A stretch of DNA of 64,000 nucleotides from Sambucus nigra (Eukaryota; Streptophyta; Magnoliopsida; Dipsacales; Adoxaceae): contig OX422214.1 of assembly GCA_949130495.1 (NCBI GenBank), positions 255,258,187-255,322,186 on the forward strand. Direction: 5' to 3'. Both the position numbers and the translations under genes were made by a program. A model generated the notes under the pieces. The model was not told where the DNA came from. It searched no databases and saw only the letters and a program-made list of their open reading frames with translations. Numbering within the stretch: position 1 is the stretch's first letter; every line of letters starts with the position of its first letter. This document shows, piece after piece, positions 23,388 to 35,399 of the stretch.

Positions 23388-25447
23388 AGCTTCCACCCCT
23401 GCGACGCGCTCTCTTTACCCTACGACGAGACGATGCGCCTACACTACCCGAGCCAGAGTCTTCCCCGGATGAGGCTGACGACACCAAGCATGAAGGAACA
23501 AGGAGAGCATCCCGAATGTGGGCAGTCACCGATGATATCCAGTCTCTGATGTCTCTCAGCCAAGTGGTCGACACCCGAATTTGCTGCAAGGAAAAGGCAG
23601 AATCAGTATCAAGCAAAGGAAATCAAAAAGAGGAAAATGACCGAAACGTTTACCGCAGGACGAAGGACCTCCTCTGTCAAACCTAGCTCCTCCGAATTCA
23701 TCGCAAGAGGACGGTACATCATCGGCACTATCCCTCCATCAGACCGCCGGATGTTGTACGAAGGAGTGTGCAACCGCACAAAAGGGACCTCTGAGGTTGC
23801 TGCCGCCGCAGGTACCGACGGACCACCACTACTGTGAGAAGACCCCACCACCCGAATCGAACCTGCAGGAGGGAAAGGCAAGGCGTCATATATGCTGGGC
23901 ATCATCAACCAGCTTGTCACAAAGTCCATATAGTCATACGGCGCAGCCGTATCAGTGTACAACGCATAAGGCTCATCAATCATCGCCGTGATCCTCTCAT
24001 CCTCCAATAGCTGTCGCTCCCGCTTTATAGACGTAGGAGGCTGCACGGGTTGCACCACCACCTCCTCCTCAGCAATTTGGCGAACCAACCTCTCTCCGAG
24101 ATACCAGTAATGGACGAACTCATGTGCCAATAAATGCCTCATCTACGCGTTCACCCCAGTCATCCCCGTATCCTGAATGGCTTTCCCCGAAGGATAAAAG
24201 GTCACCTGAAAATCCCCAAGTAGGCCTGAGTCAATACAAGATCAGAAGGTGCAAAAACCAAGACTGAAAAGGAAAGGACCTTACCCGACCACTGTTCAGG
24301 TCATTCTAGACCTGACGCACCGCCTCCAGGGAGAGAGATCTCTTCGATTTCCGGTTGTCCTTACGCCATCGATACAGTCGACATAAGTCCCCAATAGTGT
24401 CATCCTTCAGAGCAATCAGCGGGGTGTTGCACCCAATCACCTCATAGAACAACTTCTGAATTCACAAGAAAAAAGAGACGCATAAGGAAAATGCGAAGGC
24501 ACGAAAGGAAAATGCGAATGCATGAAATGAAAATGCGCAAAGTAAAGAATACCTCAAGGATATACGTTGCTCCAGTAAAAGTCTACCAGTAGCACCGGCT
24601 GAATGCATCCAAAGATGATTAAAGGGTCGCCAAGGTCAGACTCCCCCAATCATAAAAAGTGATGTTCGAAAACATCCTCAAGTACGACAGAAACCACAAA
24701 TGGACGACGTTGCCTCTCGACGCCACCATGAAACCTCCCAGCACCAACAAGATAAATAATCGGGCCATTTGACTCACTTACAGCCCGTCCTCCACATCAA
24801 TCACTCTGCTCAACAGAACATCCTTCAGCAGGGACGGCCGGATAGAATCTCCCGAAACTATCCTCCTCATATCACCAAGTGCTGCATGCACCGCCTCCGG
24901 TCTCACCCACAAGGAGCGATCTACTCTATCTGCTCCCCGTCACAATCCAGTCCCAGCAGCTGCTGCACGTCTATAGGAGTCACCGTCATCTCCCCGAATC
25001 CAAAATGGAAAGTGTGGGTAGTGTCTCATCCAGCGCAGCCGCCAACCTCCCAAAACCCGCTAATGATACCATCCAGCACACCATGGGTGCAAGATGCTCC
25101 CAAACATCCTTAAGCCCCGTCGTCCCGTGGGCACGCATGTTCTTTAAAGAAATATCAGACTGGCAAAAGGAAAAATCTCATCAAAGGTCAAGATAAAAAG
25201 AAAAATCACCCAAAAAGAAAGGAATGCCAAAGGTCAGGTTACTTACATAACCGTCGGGAATCACTCTCGAAAAGCGATGACGCGATGTCTCCCGCAGCAA
25301 GGTCCGCTCATCCGTAACCGGCTCGAATGCATCGAAGGCATTCTCATTCCCCAATGCAAGGGGCACCCTGTCCTTCCAATCCACATTTGCCCACTCATCA
25401 ATGGTCAACCACTCCCGGTGGACAGCGGTGTTCACAAAGGCGGCCAT
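23383..25447 (-). pseudogene. Plant mobile domain (PMD, MAIN/MAIL-like) pseudogene with five exons
   Basis: The minus strand reads as five exons with GT/AG borders and phase-0 introns: 25447-25247 (donor GTAAGT), 25159-24553, 24455-24285 (donor GTAAGG), 24205-23654 (donor GTAAAC), 23583-23383. Exon 1 starts MAAFVNTAVHREWL. Exon 2 holds the PMD hallmark DTTHTFHFGFGEMTVTPIDV (about 25025-24965), then VRPEAVHAALG, LFILLVLGG and YDWGSLTLATL. Exon 3 has KLFYEVIG and LCRLYRWRKDN. Exon 4 has HEFVHYWYLGERL. Exon 5 ends in an Arg-rich tail. It is dead: two frameshifts in exon 2 (near 25090 and 24930) and about seven in-frame stops, including TGA at 25026-25028 and stops in WGSLTLATL*, CYW*TF, VRQV*ND and VNA*MRH. 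Several fit TGG or CAG codons changed by C-to-T decay, as in methylated DNA. PMD proteins occur as host silencing factors and as transposon-borne genes; the setting favours the latter. Confidence 0.82.
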
Positions 25448-26094
25448 TTCTTGAAGATCGGAACGTTAGAACAATTCGCAAAGAGAAATCGCAGAAAGAG
25501 AGGGCAAGAAGCTGTGAAAAATGAAGGGGATTCGCCCCCTTTATATAGGAGGCCAAGCACCATGTCGATCGGTACTGAACCTAACCATACCGATCGGCAC
25601 TGTCTCCTCACCTTCCCGAGGAATTCCAAAAGCCCATGCCACTGCCGAATGGCACCCCTCAGTATATGTCGGCTGACACCTCCCTTAAAATTTAGTACAG
25701 AAATTCCTGGAAAATGCCAGAAAACCATGAAAATGCTCAGAAAATTCCTAAAAATCCCAAGAGGGATTTAGAACGTTTTCGTCAAGAAAATTTTGCACTC
25801 GTTCCGGAAGAACCACTTTTTCCCCAACGAAACCTTCAAAATCCAAGCGAATCACCTCTCGAATAATGCGCCCAGACTACCTAATCACCTCCTCAGCAGA
25901 GTTTACAACCTCAAACCGATTATCTCCCCAACAATCATCTACTCCGCTCAAATCAAAGACACAAAGCCTCCCCAACCATCGGCTACCCAGTGTGAAACAA
26001 TATCGTATGGTATTTTTCCCAGCAGAATTCAGAAGAATCACTCGCCCCAGGCGATCTCTCCCAAAGGATAATCCAAATCTTCCCCAGCTCATTC
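25448..26094. other. Upstream region of the PMD pseudogene
   Basis: No gene recognised. It would contain the PMD promoter on the minus strand; a TTTATATAGG-like TATA candidate lies at about 25540-25550 (plus-strand CCTTTATATAGG, nearly symmetrical), roughly 95-100 bp upstream of the PMD start codon. The remainder is mixed sequence leading into minisatellites. Confidence 0.35.
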
Positions 26095-26215
26095 ATTGTT
26101 CCCCAGCGGAACTTCAAATCCAATTCTTATCCCCAGCGGAACGTCAAATCCAATTCTTATCCCCGACGGAACCTCAAATCCAATTCTTACCCCCAGTGGA
26201 ACCCTTTTCTTTTCC
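26095..26215. repeat. 30-bp minisatellite
   Basis: Four units of about 30 bp, each CCCCAGCGGAAC then TTCAAATCCAATTCTTA with a few substitutions. The unit length is a multiple of three, which creates a spurious open frame. Confidence 0.9.
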
Positions 26216-26228
26216 CAAGGAAATGCAA

Positions 26229-27275
26229 TCACTCTTGGGTCAGAATTGACCCTGGTCTTGAATCGACACCTGAGTTAGGTCAAAATTGGCCTCGTTCCTC
26301 GGTCGTCACCACTCTTGGGTCAGAATTGACCCCGATCTTGGATCGTCACCTGAGTTAGGTCAGAAGTGACCTCGGTCCTCGATCGTCACCACTCTTGGGT
26401 CAGAATTGACCCCAGTCTTGGATCGTCACCTGAGTTAGGTTAGAATTGGCCTTGGTCCTCGGTTATCACCACTCTTGGGTCAAAATTGATCTCGGTCTTG
26501 GATTTTCACCTGAGTTAGGTCAGAATTGGCCTCGGTCCTCGGTCGTCACCAATCTTGGGTTAAAATTGACCCAGGTCTTAGATCATCACCTGAGTTAGGT
26601 CAGAATTGGCCTCGGTCCTTTATCGTCACCACTCTTGGGTCAGAATTGACCCTGGTCTTGGATAGTCACCTGAGTTAGCTCAGAATTGGCCTCGGTCCTC
26701 GATCGTCACCACTCTTGGGTCAGAATTGACCCCAGTCTTGGATCGTCACCTGAGTTACGTCAGAATTGGCCTCGGTCCTCGGTCGTCACCACTCTTGGGT
26801 CAAAATTGACCCCAATCTTGGGTCGTCACCTGAGTTAGGTCAGAATTGGCCTCGGTCCTCGATCGTTAACACTCTTGGGTTAGAATTGGCTCTGCTCTTA
26901 GATCGTCACCTGAGTTAGGTTAGAATTGGCCTCGATCCTCAGTCGTCACCACTCTTGGGTCAGAATTGACCCTGATCTTGGATCATCACATGAGTTAGGT
27001 CAGAATTGGCCTCGGTCCTCGGTCGTCACCACTCTTTGGTCCGAATTGACCCTGGTCTTGGATCGTCACCTGAGTTAGGTCAGAATTGACTTCGGTCCTC
27101 GGTCGTCACCACTCTTGGGTCAGAATTGACCCCGATCTTGGATCATCACCTGTGTTAGGTTAGAATTGACCTCAGTCCTCAGTCGTCACCACTCTTGGGT
27201 CAGAATTGACCCCGTTATTGGATCGTCACCTGAGTTAGGTCAGTATTGACCTCGATCCTCGGTCGTCACCAGTCT
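26229..27275. repeat. 80-bp higher-order minisatellite built of two 40-bp monomers
   Basis: Thirteen units in strict 80-bp register; ACTCTTGGGTCAGAATTGAC begins near 26231, 26311, 26391 and so on to 27191. Each unit is a dimer of two 40-bp halves, one with CACCTGAGTTAGGTCAGAAT and one with CACCACTCTTGGGTCAGAAT, about 75% identical by eye. Units differ mostly by point changes. Confidence 0.95.
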
Positions 27276-27575
27276 TAGGTCCTCAGAACTGTCCTCGACC
27301 CTCTGAATTGGTCATTCTCATTTCCTTAGGTCCTTAGAACTAACCTCGACCCTCTGAATTGGTCATCCTCATTTCCTTAGGTTCTCACAACTGACCTCGA
27401 CCCTCTGAATTGGTCACCCTCGCTTCCTTAGGTCCTTAGAATCGACCTCGACCCTCTGATTTGGTCATCCCCATCACGCTCCTTAGGTCCTTAGAATCGA
27501 CCTCGACCCTCTGAATCGGCCATCCTCGCTTCCTTAGGTCCTCAGAATCGGTCTCGATCCTCTAAATTGGTCATA
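27276..27575. repeat. 51-bp minisatellite related to the preceding 40-mers
   Basis: About six units of roughly 51 bp with CCTTAGGTCCTTAGAATCGA, CCTCGACCCTCTGAATTGG and TCATCCTC. The words TTAGGTC, AGAATCGACCTCG and ACCCTC recall the 40-bp monomer next door with an insertion, suggesting a derived repeat rather than an independent one. Confidence 0.85.
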
Positions 27576-29518
27576 CTCTCTCAAAAGCATCATGCGGTGT
27601 CTAATCGATGGCTATCATTTGTTCCAAACTCACCCGTCGAGGGGCTCTATAGACACCTCATTCTGTTACCCTCTAAGTCTCCTTAGGTCCCTAGTACCTC
27701 CACCCATGACCGCAAACCCAGGTCATATCTCGGGCACTGACCTGGAAGCCATCGGGCACTCCCCGGCTCAGTTTGACCAAACAAGTTATTACCTTAGACC
27801 CTAGCTGAATGATCTTCTTGTCACACCTAAGTGCTCCACCATTCAAATTGTCCACCTCATTAGCTTCGAAGGCCGCCAAGAAAGCCAGGTAATTCTTTTC
27901 TGTGTTTTGTTACTAAAGACGAGGTGGCTTATTTTCTTCTCCGAATCCAATGGGCCCGTCATCAGTGTACGACCTCCAATGAACTAAGTTAGGGGTGGTT
28001 TGGTTCTCAATGGGCCTCTTCTCAGTATATGACTGCAATGGCTGGTCTTCCACAAGCTCAACAAAATAAGTCTCTTGAAATTCGTTCATAAGCGAATGGT
28101 ATTTACAGCTCCAGATAAAAGAGTTGGGGGGTGTTCAACAACCATATGAACGATTGGCTGAGGAACTGATGGAATGGTAGGGACAGAGGGTTGAGGAACA
28201 TTCGATCCCTATTTTTTAATTTGAAGATATTCATGAAAAGCTGCCTGATATATAGCCCTACTAATTAGAAAAAAATAATCAACCAAGTTAATGATAAGTT
28301 AAAAGATTGAAGTAGAAATGGGGGTTCATCATGAACGGTCATACCTGATAACTCGGATAAGCATGAATGCTAAAAGGTAAGAAGATGAATGTGTCCTTCT
28401 TCAGTCTGAGCTCGAAAATAAAAGGCGTTTTGGTAGCGAACTTTTTCATCTCTGTCAATAAATCCAAGTTACCTCAGCCTCAAAAGATTGCATAACTCCT
28501 TGAAGGAACAAGATCTTTGTAAGACCAATCGAACCCTCACTTTACAATTAATAGAGATCTCCAGTAAGTTAAAAAATATTCCCGCACACCATGAAGAATA
28601 AGGTTGTTAGTACGAATGGGTTAAATCGAAAATATAAAGAAAAAATTTATACAAGTATGAAACTCACTGAAGTCTAGTTTGTTCCAAACAAATAAAATAG
28701 TAAAAAGATGACCTATAAGGTCATTATGTTCATCACACTCTCTTCTTAGACCACAGATTAAGAGATAATGATGCCTATAATTATGTTTGGAAGAAGGGAG
28801 GGAGGTGATGAACCCTACATTTTTATTTATGTAGAAAGGGTGTATCACCCCCCTTACGAAGTTGTGGTTTTGTAAACAATCAGCAGTTTAGCTACAGTCA
28901 TGAAGATTTTGACCCAAACAGATCATAAAATGCCCTATAAACCTGCACAAAATTTTCCAGGCACTTGTTATAAGTTATAAGGGTGAAATACTGATAAACA
29001 AAAGGACATTTAGGATGTGCTTCAGTAGAGGAATCCCGAGGCTGACCTAAAAGTAATGTTTGTAAATGCAGACTTCCCTATCATAGGATTAAGGGCGCAA
29101 TCGATCTCATCAGATGGATGAATGGATAAAGCTCTGGGGAGAGTAAGGTGATCAGCCAATTCGATAGCAGTTTGTTAGGACATATGGTTCACAAAATCTT
29201 AGGGACCTCTGAGGTGTTCCTAGAAATCATGGAAAAAATGGAACATGAATATACTATGACCTGGTTAGTACCTTGGCCTCTAGATGGGCGTTTAGTTCTA
29301 CCAATAGTAGATAAAGAGACTCCATCCATTAAGCCCCTCCATTAATTATGTTAGGGTCCGAAAGGCATCGATAATATCTACTATGTTCGCCAATGACTAT
29401 TGACATTGATGTCTCTCTTTATGAGCCATATTAAGAGTGTGGCAAATAGTCTTAAGCCAAATAATATATCGATACAACAGAGACTCAAAGGAAATAAAAT
29501 CAAATATAAATGACTTTT
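27576..29518. other. Unassigned AT-rich sequence, left flank of the SIRE-type element
   Basis: No recognisable gene, domain or repeat. Several short open frames on both strands lack motifs I know. It continues, after removal of the inserted copia element, into 38428 onward. Confidence 0.4.
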
Positions 29519-30585
29519 TGAAGAGTGCGCTTGTGTTCAAATAAAGAAATTATTTAATTAAACTCAATTTTTTCAATTTAAATCCTAAACTCATCTAGGT
29601 GTGATTGAAGATGATGAAATCATGTAAGAACATTCAAACACACACAAGTGAGGAAAAATCCCCCAAAGGGGAAAAACCTTTTTATTTTTCACTATAATTT
29701 TGTAAGATACAGTTACACGGATTAAAATGAGAACAAGTGTGACATAGAAATACCCGTAGGTGTCGGTTCGAATGTCGTCGGCTGGAATCTCCCACGGGAA
29801 CTCTAGGTGAGCAGCAATGAAGAAGAAAGATGGCTTCTCCACAAGTATGAACAAAACCAAAGTAGTGTTCTTGGGTTTCAAAAGGATTCACAAAGGTATG
29901 GAAATGATGTGTGAATCAAAACATGAGTTTTGGAACTCAAAAATATGAAGAATTGAGCTAATAGAACTCTAAAAAATGTCTCTCCAAGTCTTGCAAAATA
30001 TCTCCCCCGAAGTTGGATTTTACAAGGAAACCAAAAAGAATTTTAAGTCATTAGGACCCTTGCCAGCGTCAGGTACCCCAAACCGGTTCATCTTGTACCT
30101 TGAACCGGTTCGCCCCCCGAACCGGTTCACTCTTTGATTCGCAGAACTTCGCTGGTTTTGGGGCTAAAATAAACAGCATTCTTCAAGGATTTTTCTCCAT
30201 TTTCAACGGGCCATAACTCCTTCACCGTAGCTCGAATTGAGGTGCCGTTTCTTCCAGTATCTTCATGGCATCGAGATCTTCAACTTTTCAGTTGATTAGA
30301 CCTCTGGACAGTGGTTGTAAAATCACCAAAATGCCCTTAACCTTTCCTATCTTTCCTTCTTTTATTATTTTGACTTCCCTTGCGTACCACTTTCATAAAA
30401 TCCCTAAAATCGTGGAACGTGAAGTTGTTGAGGCAGATGTGGGACACATGATGGAGATGTTGAATGCTTGATTCCTGAAATTTGGATAGAGGCCATCATG
30501 GGAGATCGTACAGTGACGTGCCTTTTGTAGTGGCGTACGATATACACAAATGTAAGATATCGGACATGAGAAAAATGTCCTTACA
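29519..30585 (-). repeat. 3' LTR of the SIRE-type element
   Basis: TG...CA bounded and a near copy of 37360-38427. It carries AACCGGTTC three times (near 30080, 30103 and 30119), spaced about 16-23 bp, in the part that would be U3 or leader. Nothing else inside is coding. Confidence 0.93.
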
Positions 30586-30599
30586 AATCTCCCTCTATG
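30586..30599 (-). other. Polypurine tract of the SIRE-type element
   Basis: On the minus strand ATAGAGGGAGATT ends directly at the start TGTAAGG of the 3' LTR, the place and composition expected of the plus-strand primer. Confidence 0.7.
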
Positions 30600-32083
30600 T
30601 CTATGACGGTACATATATAAAAATATTTGAATTATTATCATTCATTTGACCTATACAAATCTACCCTCCTAAAACTGGAAAGATACAAATGAATAAGTCT
30701 TCATCATTTCTTCTTAAAATCTTCAAAACTTTTCTCATCAAGGTGTGCAACATATGATCATCAATGTAGTACCTACACACATGAGATAAAGAAAATACCA
30801 AGTGACGTATCGAGATTGAAATGAGATAAACATAGATACAAGCATTAAAACAAATCTCAAAACTCCCCCATAATATGATGATTCTATCTCCCCTTTTTAT
30901 TATGTCCCCAAATAGACAGAAATGAGAAGTAGGAATAAAAGCAAATGGAGAATGTCGCAAGGTAATAAACTTCTATTTTTGAGTTTTTCAAAAATTTTCA
31001 CACAAAATATACAACAAGGAATCACACCATGAAAGATAACAAAAACAACCAAGTCGATGATAGCGTAAATGTAGGGGTGTGATAAAATTCAATAGGAAAA
31101 TCAATGCATACAAACATGACATATGTGCACGATGAATATTGGATACTCCTAACAAATGAACTCAACATCTTCCTTAGGTGTAAAAAGATGTAAATATTAG
31201 ACATTGACTGAATCAATTCAACAAATCAAGTCTCAAAGTGATTTCCACACCAATAACGTCCAAAACGATTTAATGCTTTTTCAGGACTTTCAAGGAAGTG
31301 CAAACCCGTTTAAATTCTCCAACCAAACTCCCTCGGATATATATTTTGAATAGAGGTGATCTAAATTCTCAAACTTTGGAGAATTTATGGTGAAACCTAA
31401 TGGCCCGTATTTGGCATGAACTTCTTTTTATTGCCTTTATATTTTTCGGGCTCTTTTAACCTCTTCGGACCCCGGATAATAAAATTCCTCATTTTTTTAG
31501 GTCGGATTTAACGGTGGGTTAATCGCAAAGGCTAAATGAACCTTTTGCAGCCCTTCCCTGTTTTCAAATAAACACACAGTCTCACCAAATGATTTTTATA
31601 TGCATTCCAATCTTGTCAACTTTTATTGCATATTGTACGTTGTATAGACAGAATTGAGATGGAAACACTCAAGCCAATATGTGATAGATAAGTACAATAA
31701 TCAAATATAGCCATGCATGTGTGTAATAAAGGAGATACGAGTCAAACATGTAGAAAGATATCACTAATCACATCTCAAAGACTCCAAACAATGTAAAGTA
31801 CATGGATGAAATGATGTAGCATCTCAAATCTTTATCAAACAGTCACATTGATAAATGGAATGAAATTGTGACTCGGCTATCTTAAATGCTCATCCATAAA
31901 AGGTGCAAATAAAATACAAAAATCTTTTTGTGCTTTTTCAAAAATTTTATAAAAGGAAAATCTTTTTGGCTTTTTCAAAAAAAAAACAAAGAAAAATTAA
32001 TAATACACATGATACAAACTAGCAATAGGAAGCATAGGATATGATGAAGATAAAACATCCTATCCTAGACACAGACCAACCCC
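30600..32083 (-). other. Non-coding stretch between RNase H and 3' LTR of the SIRE-type element
   Basis: About 1.5 kb without a long frame. SIRE-type elements often have an envelope-like ORF here; I see none. Only AT-rich sequence with short frames is visible, including near-poly(A/T) runs at about 31920-31995. Confidence 0.6.
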
Positions 32084-35000
32084 TTAGTCAACTATGAAAA
32101 TCCCTAAAGGCTTCCTAAGACTCTTAAATCTAAGGGCATCTAAAGGTTTCATGAAAATATCGGGTAACTGACGATCAGTGGGAACGAAACTCAGGGATAT
32201 GACTTTCTCCTCAACTAACTGACGTATAAACTGCTCAGGTATCCTGATGTGCTTTGTGCATGAATGTTGGACTGGATTGTAGGATATGTGTATCGTGCTC
32301 GTATTATCACAGGAAATGGTCACGGTGTCCTGTGAAATCCCATAATCAGCCAACATTTGCTTCATCTATAAGAGTTGCGTGCAACAACTCCTGGTGACGA
32401 TGTACTCAGCCTCCGTAGTGGACAAAGAGATGGAGTTTTTCTTCTTGCCCAGCCAGGAGACAAGAACAGAACCAAAATAGAAACACCCACCAGAAGTGCT
32501 CCTACAACCATCTATATCCCTAGCCGAATATGTGGACAAACGTTCATCTGTATCAAAGGAATACCAAATATCATATAAGAGAGTACCACTCACGTATTTG
32601 ATAATACGTTTTAGAGCGAGTAAGTGTGACTCTTTTGGGGATGCCTGATATCGCGCATAGACTCCAACACTATAGGCTATGTCGGGATGACTGGCAGTCA
32701 AGTAGAGAAGACTACTTATCATACTCTGATACAAGGTTTTCTCTGTGTCCTTGCCTGAAGTGTCCTTACTAAGCTTGATATAAGTACTCATAGGTGTACG
32801 TGCATGCTTAGCAGAGTCTAAACCAAATTTCTTCACTAGGTCTCTAGCATACTTGGATTGGGAGATGAACATCCCATCCTCTAGCTGATGAACCTGGAGA
32901 CCAAGGAAGAAAGTAAGCTCACCTACCATGCTCATCTCAAACTCACTTTTCATCTCCTCCTCAAAGCGGTGAGCATGCTGGGAGCATGTGGATCTAAAGA
33001 CTATGCCATCTGCATAGACTTAGGCAACTAAGATAGCACTGTCATCTCTCTTGACGAATAATATCAAATCAACTCCCCCTCTCCTGAAGCCACGGGCTAA
33101 GAGATAGGAAGTAATCCTCTCGTACAAAGCACATGGTGCTTCTTTCAAACCATACAAGGCTTTCCTCAGATAGTAGATGTGCTCTGAGTGTTTAGGGTCC
33201 ACAAACCCTTTTGGTTGTTCCACGTAAACATCCTCCTTAAGAATGCCATTTAGAAAGGCACTCTTGACATCCATCTGATATAACTTAAAGCGCAGATGAC
33301 ATGCGATGGCGAGTAGTAAGCGGATGGATTCAAGCCTCGCAACAGGAGCAAATGTATCCCCAAAGTCTACACCCTCTATCTTTGTGTAGCCTTGAGCGAC
33401 CAAGCTAGCCTTATTTCTTATTATGGTACCATTTTCATACATTTTATTTTTGAAAAGTACCATTTTCATCCATTTTATTTTTGAAAAGTACCATTTTCAT
33501 CCATTTTATTTTTGAAAATCCATCTGATAACTACCACATTAGTCTCACTAAGTCGGGGGACAAGTTCCCAGGCATTGTTCTTTTTAAACTGAAGCAACTC
33601 ATCTTGTATAGCAAAAATCCAATGTTCATCCTTGAGTTATTCTTTGTGATTCTTGGGCTTGACTTTGGACGTGTAATAAAAATGGCTAACGAAGTTCTCT
33701 AGCTGAGCACGAGTCTTGACCCCTAAAGTGGGATCACCAACAATGGCAGAAAGATCATGACTCTTATGAACCCAAGCAGGTGTGTCCCCTAACAAGGGAG
33801 TAGGTTCCACGGGGTGTGGGTGAGGGACAATTAAATCGCTGCCAGAAAAGTCCTCATCCCCACACTGAAGGCTAGGATCAATAAACGTCGAAGGTTTGTC
33901 ATCTTGCATGGTGACGTTTATTGATTCCATAACCTTAGAGCTCTTCAGGTTAAAAATTCAGTACCCTCTACTATTTGATGAATATCCTAGAAATATTCCC
34001 TTCTCGCTTCGGGAGTCAAACTTTCCTAATTTCTCTCTATCCCATAGGTTATAGCATTTACTCCTAAAGACACGAAAATATGCTAGGTTGGGTTTCTTGC
34101 CAGTCCATAATTCATAAGCTGTCTTAAGTGTGTGTGGACGTAGGTAAACCCTATTCACCGTGTGGCATGCAGTAGACACTGACTCTGCCCAAAATTTCCT
34201 GTAACTTTATGACCTAGAAGCATAGATCTAGCCATTTCCTGGATCATCCTATTCTTTCTCTCAATAATCCCATTTTGTTGAGGAGTCTTCACAGTAGAAA
34301 ACTCATGTTTGACCCCAAGGCTATCACAGTAAAGATCTACCTTTGCTTCCTTAAATTTTGTGTCGTTGTCACTACGTATTCTGTTAATAGTGACTCCATG
34401 TTAGTTTTGTAGGACACGACACTTGGTTGTTAAAAACTCTATAATATCGGATTTCTCTCTCAGAAAACCTACAATCGAATATCTGGAGAAATTTTCAACC
34501 ATCACGAGGATATACCTCTTACCACCCAGACTCTCAGCACGAGTAAGACCCATAAGATCCATGTGAATCAACTCAAGTAAATGGGAGGTGGTAATGGAAT
34601 GCAACTTCCTATAGGGGCTATGAATTTTCTTTCCCAACTGACAGGGTCCACAAACCGTGGAAGTTGACTTTCCAAGAGATGGTAAGCCACGTACTAGGTC
34701 CTTTTTATCTAATCGAGATAAATCTCTAATGTTCACGTGACCTAGACGTTGATGCCACAGATCCATAGGAGTGATTGTGGCGATGTTGCAGACAAGTGAG
34801 GATATGGGTACAGTCCCATAGAAATTATCCTCTGTCCTCACCCCTCGCACTAAAAGTTTACCGGCTTGATTATAGACATTAAATACGTCTCAATCAAACT
34901 TTATGACGAAGTCAGCGTCGCAAGCTGGTTAATGCTGAGAAGGTTTTCTTTGAAACCTTTGACGTACAAAACATTCTCCAGCTTAGAAAATCCTGGTAAC

Positions 35001-35290
35001 TTTACTGTACCTTGTCATACAATGCTAGACTTTCTCCCGCCTCCAAAGGTGACTCTACCTTTCTTATAATCATCAAGGTAAGTAAAAAATGAGACATCAC
35101 CTATCATGTGTCTGGAGAACCCACTATCAAAATACCACTGTGAGGTATTATGTGCTTTGAGAGTGACATGAACAACAAGGGACTTTTTATTTTTCTTGGG
35201 TACCCAAGAAGTGGTAACCTTTTGTTTACCCTTATTGTTATTGGTTTTTGCCGGGATGCGAGAAGAATTCAATAACGGCAAAGACATCCG
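32084..35290 (-). pseudogene. Copia (SIRE-type) pol: protease, integrase, RT, RNase H, inactivated
   Basis: From the N-terminal side on the minus strand: the protease/pre-integrase region near 35160-34900 (WYFDSGFSRHMIGD, then VTFGGGRKSS and LENVLYVKG); the pre-integrase module and integrase at 34850-34401 (DLWHQRLGHVN, CGPCQLGK, HMDLMG, with VENFSRY where VDDFSRY is usual) continuing into the 33958-34179 piece (TAYELWTGKKPN, KGIFLGYS); the linker at 33637-33930; RT at 33469-32600 ([29 protein letters not shown]); RNase H near 32660-32084 (LSTTEAEYI, TKHIRIPEQFIRQ). Stops separate the blocks. The RT catalytic box reads YADG just after an in-frame TAA (about 33018-33030), so both the usual YVDD aspartate pair and the frame are damaged. 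A triplicated 31-bp segment breaks the frame before RT. Confidence 0.9.
33426..33520. repeat. 31-bp triplication inside the SIRE-type RT
   Basis: Three consecutive copies of ACCATTTTCATCCATTTTA plus TTTTTGAAAAGT lie between the linker and the RT. It looks like a recent slippage event; the coding frame upstream of RT is lost at this point. Confidence 0.85.
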
Positions 35291-35399
35291 TCAAAATTCC
35301 TCCATCAAACTCTGTGATGTGGTAGCTAAAAACTCAACACGCTCTCTCAAAGTAGCAAAATAATCAGTATGATGTGGTGGAGCAGTAGCAAGTCGTGTC

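Noticed and set aside
26229..27275. Regular 40/80-bp array considered as CRISPR.
   Set aside because: Both halves are repeats, there are no unique spacers and no cas genes, and the setting is a plant genome.
27691..27879. 62-codon minus-strand frame considered as part of a polyprotein.
   Set aside because: No motif recognised, no continuation in neighbouring frames.
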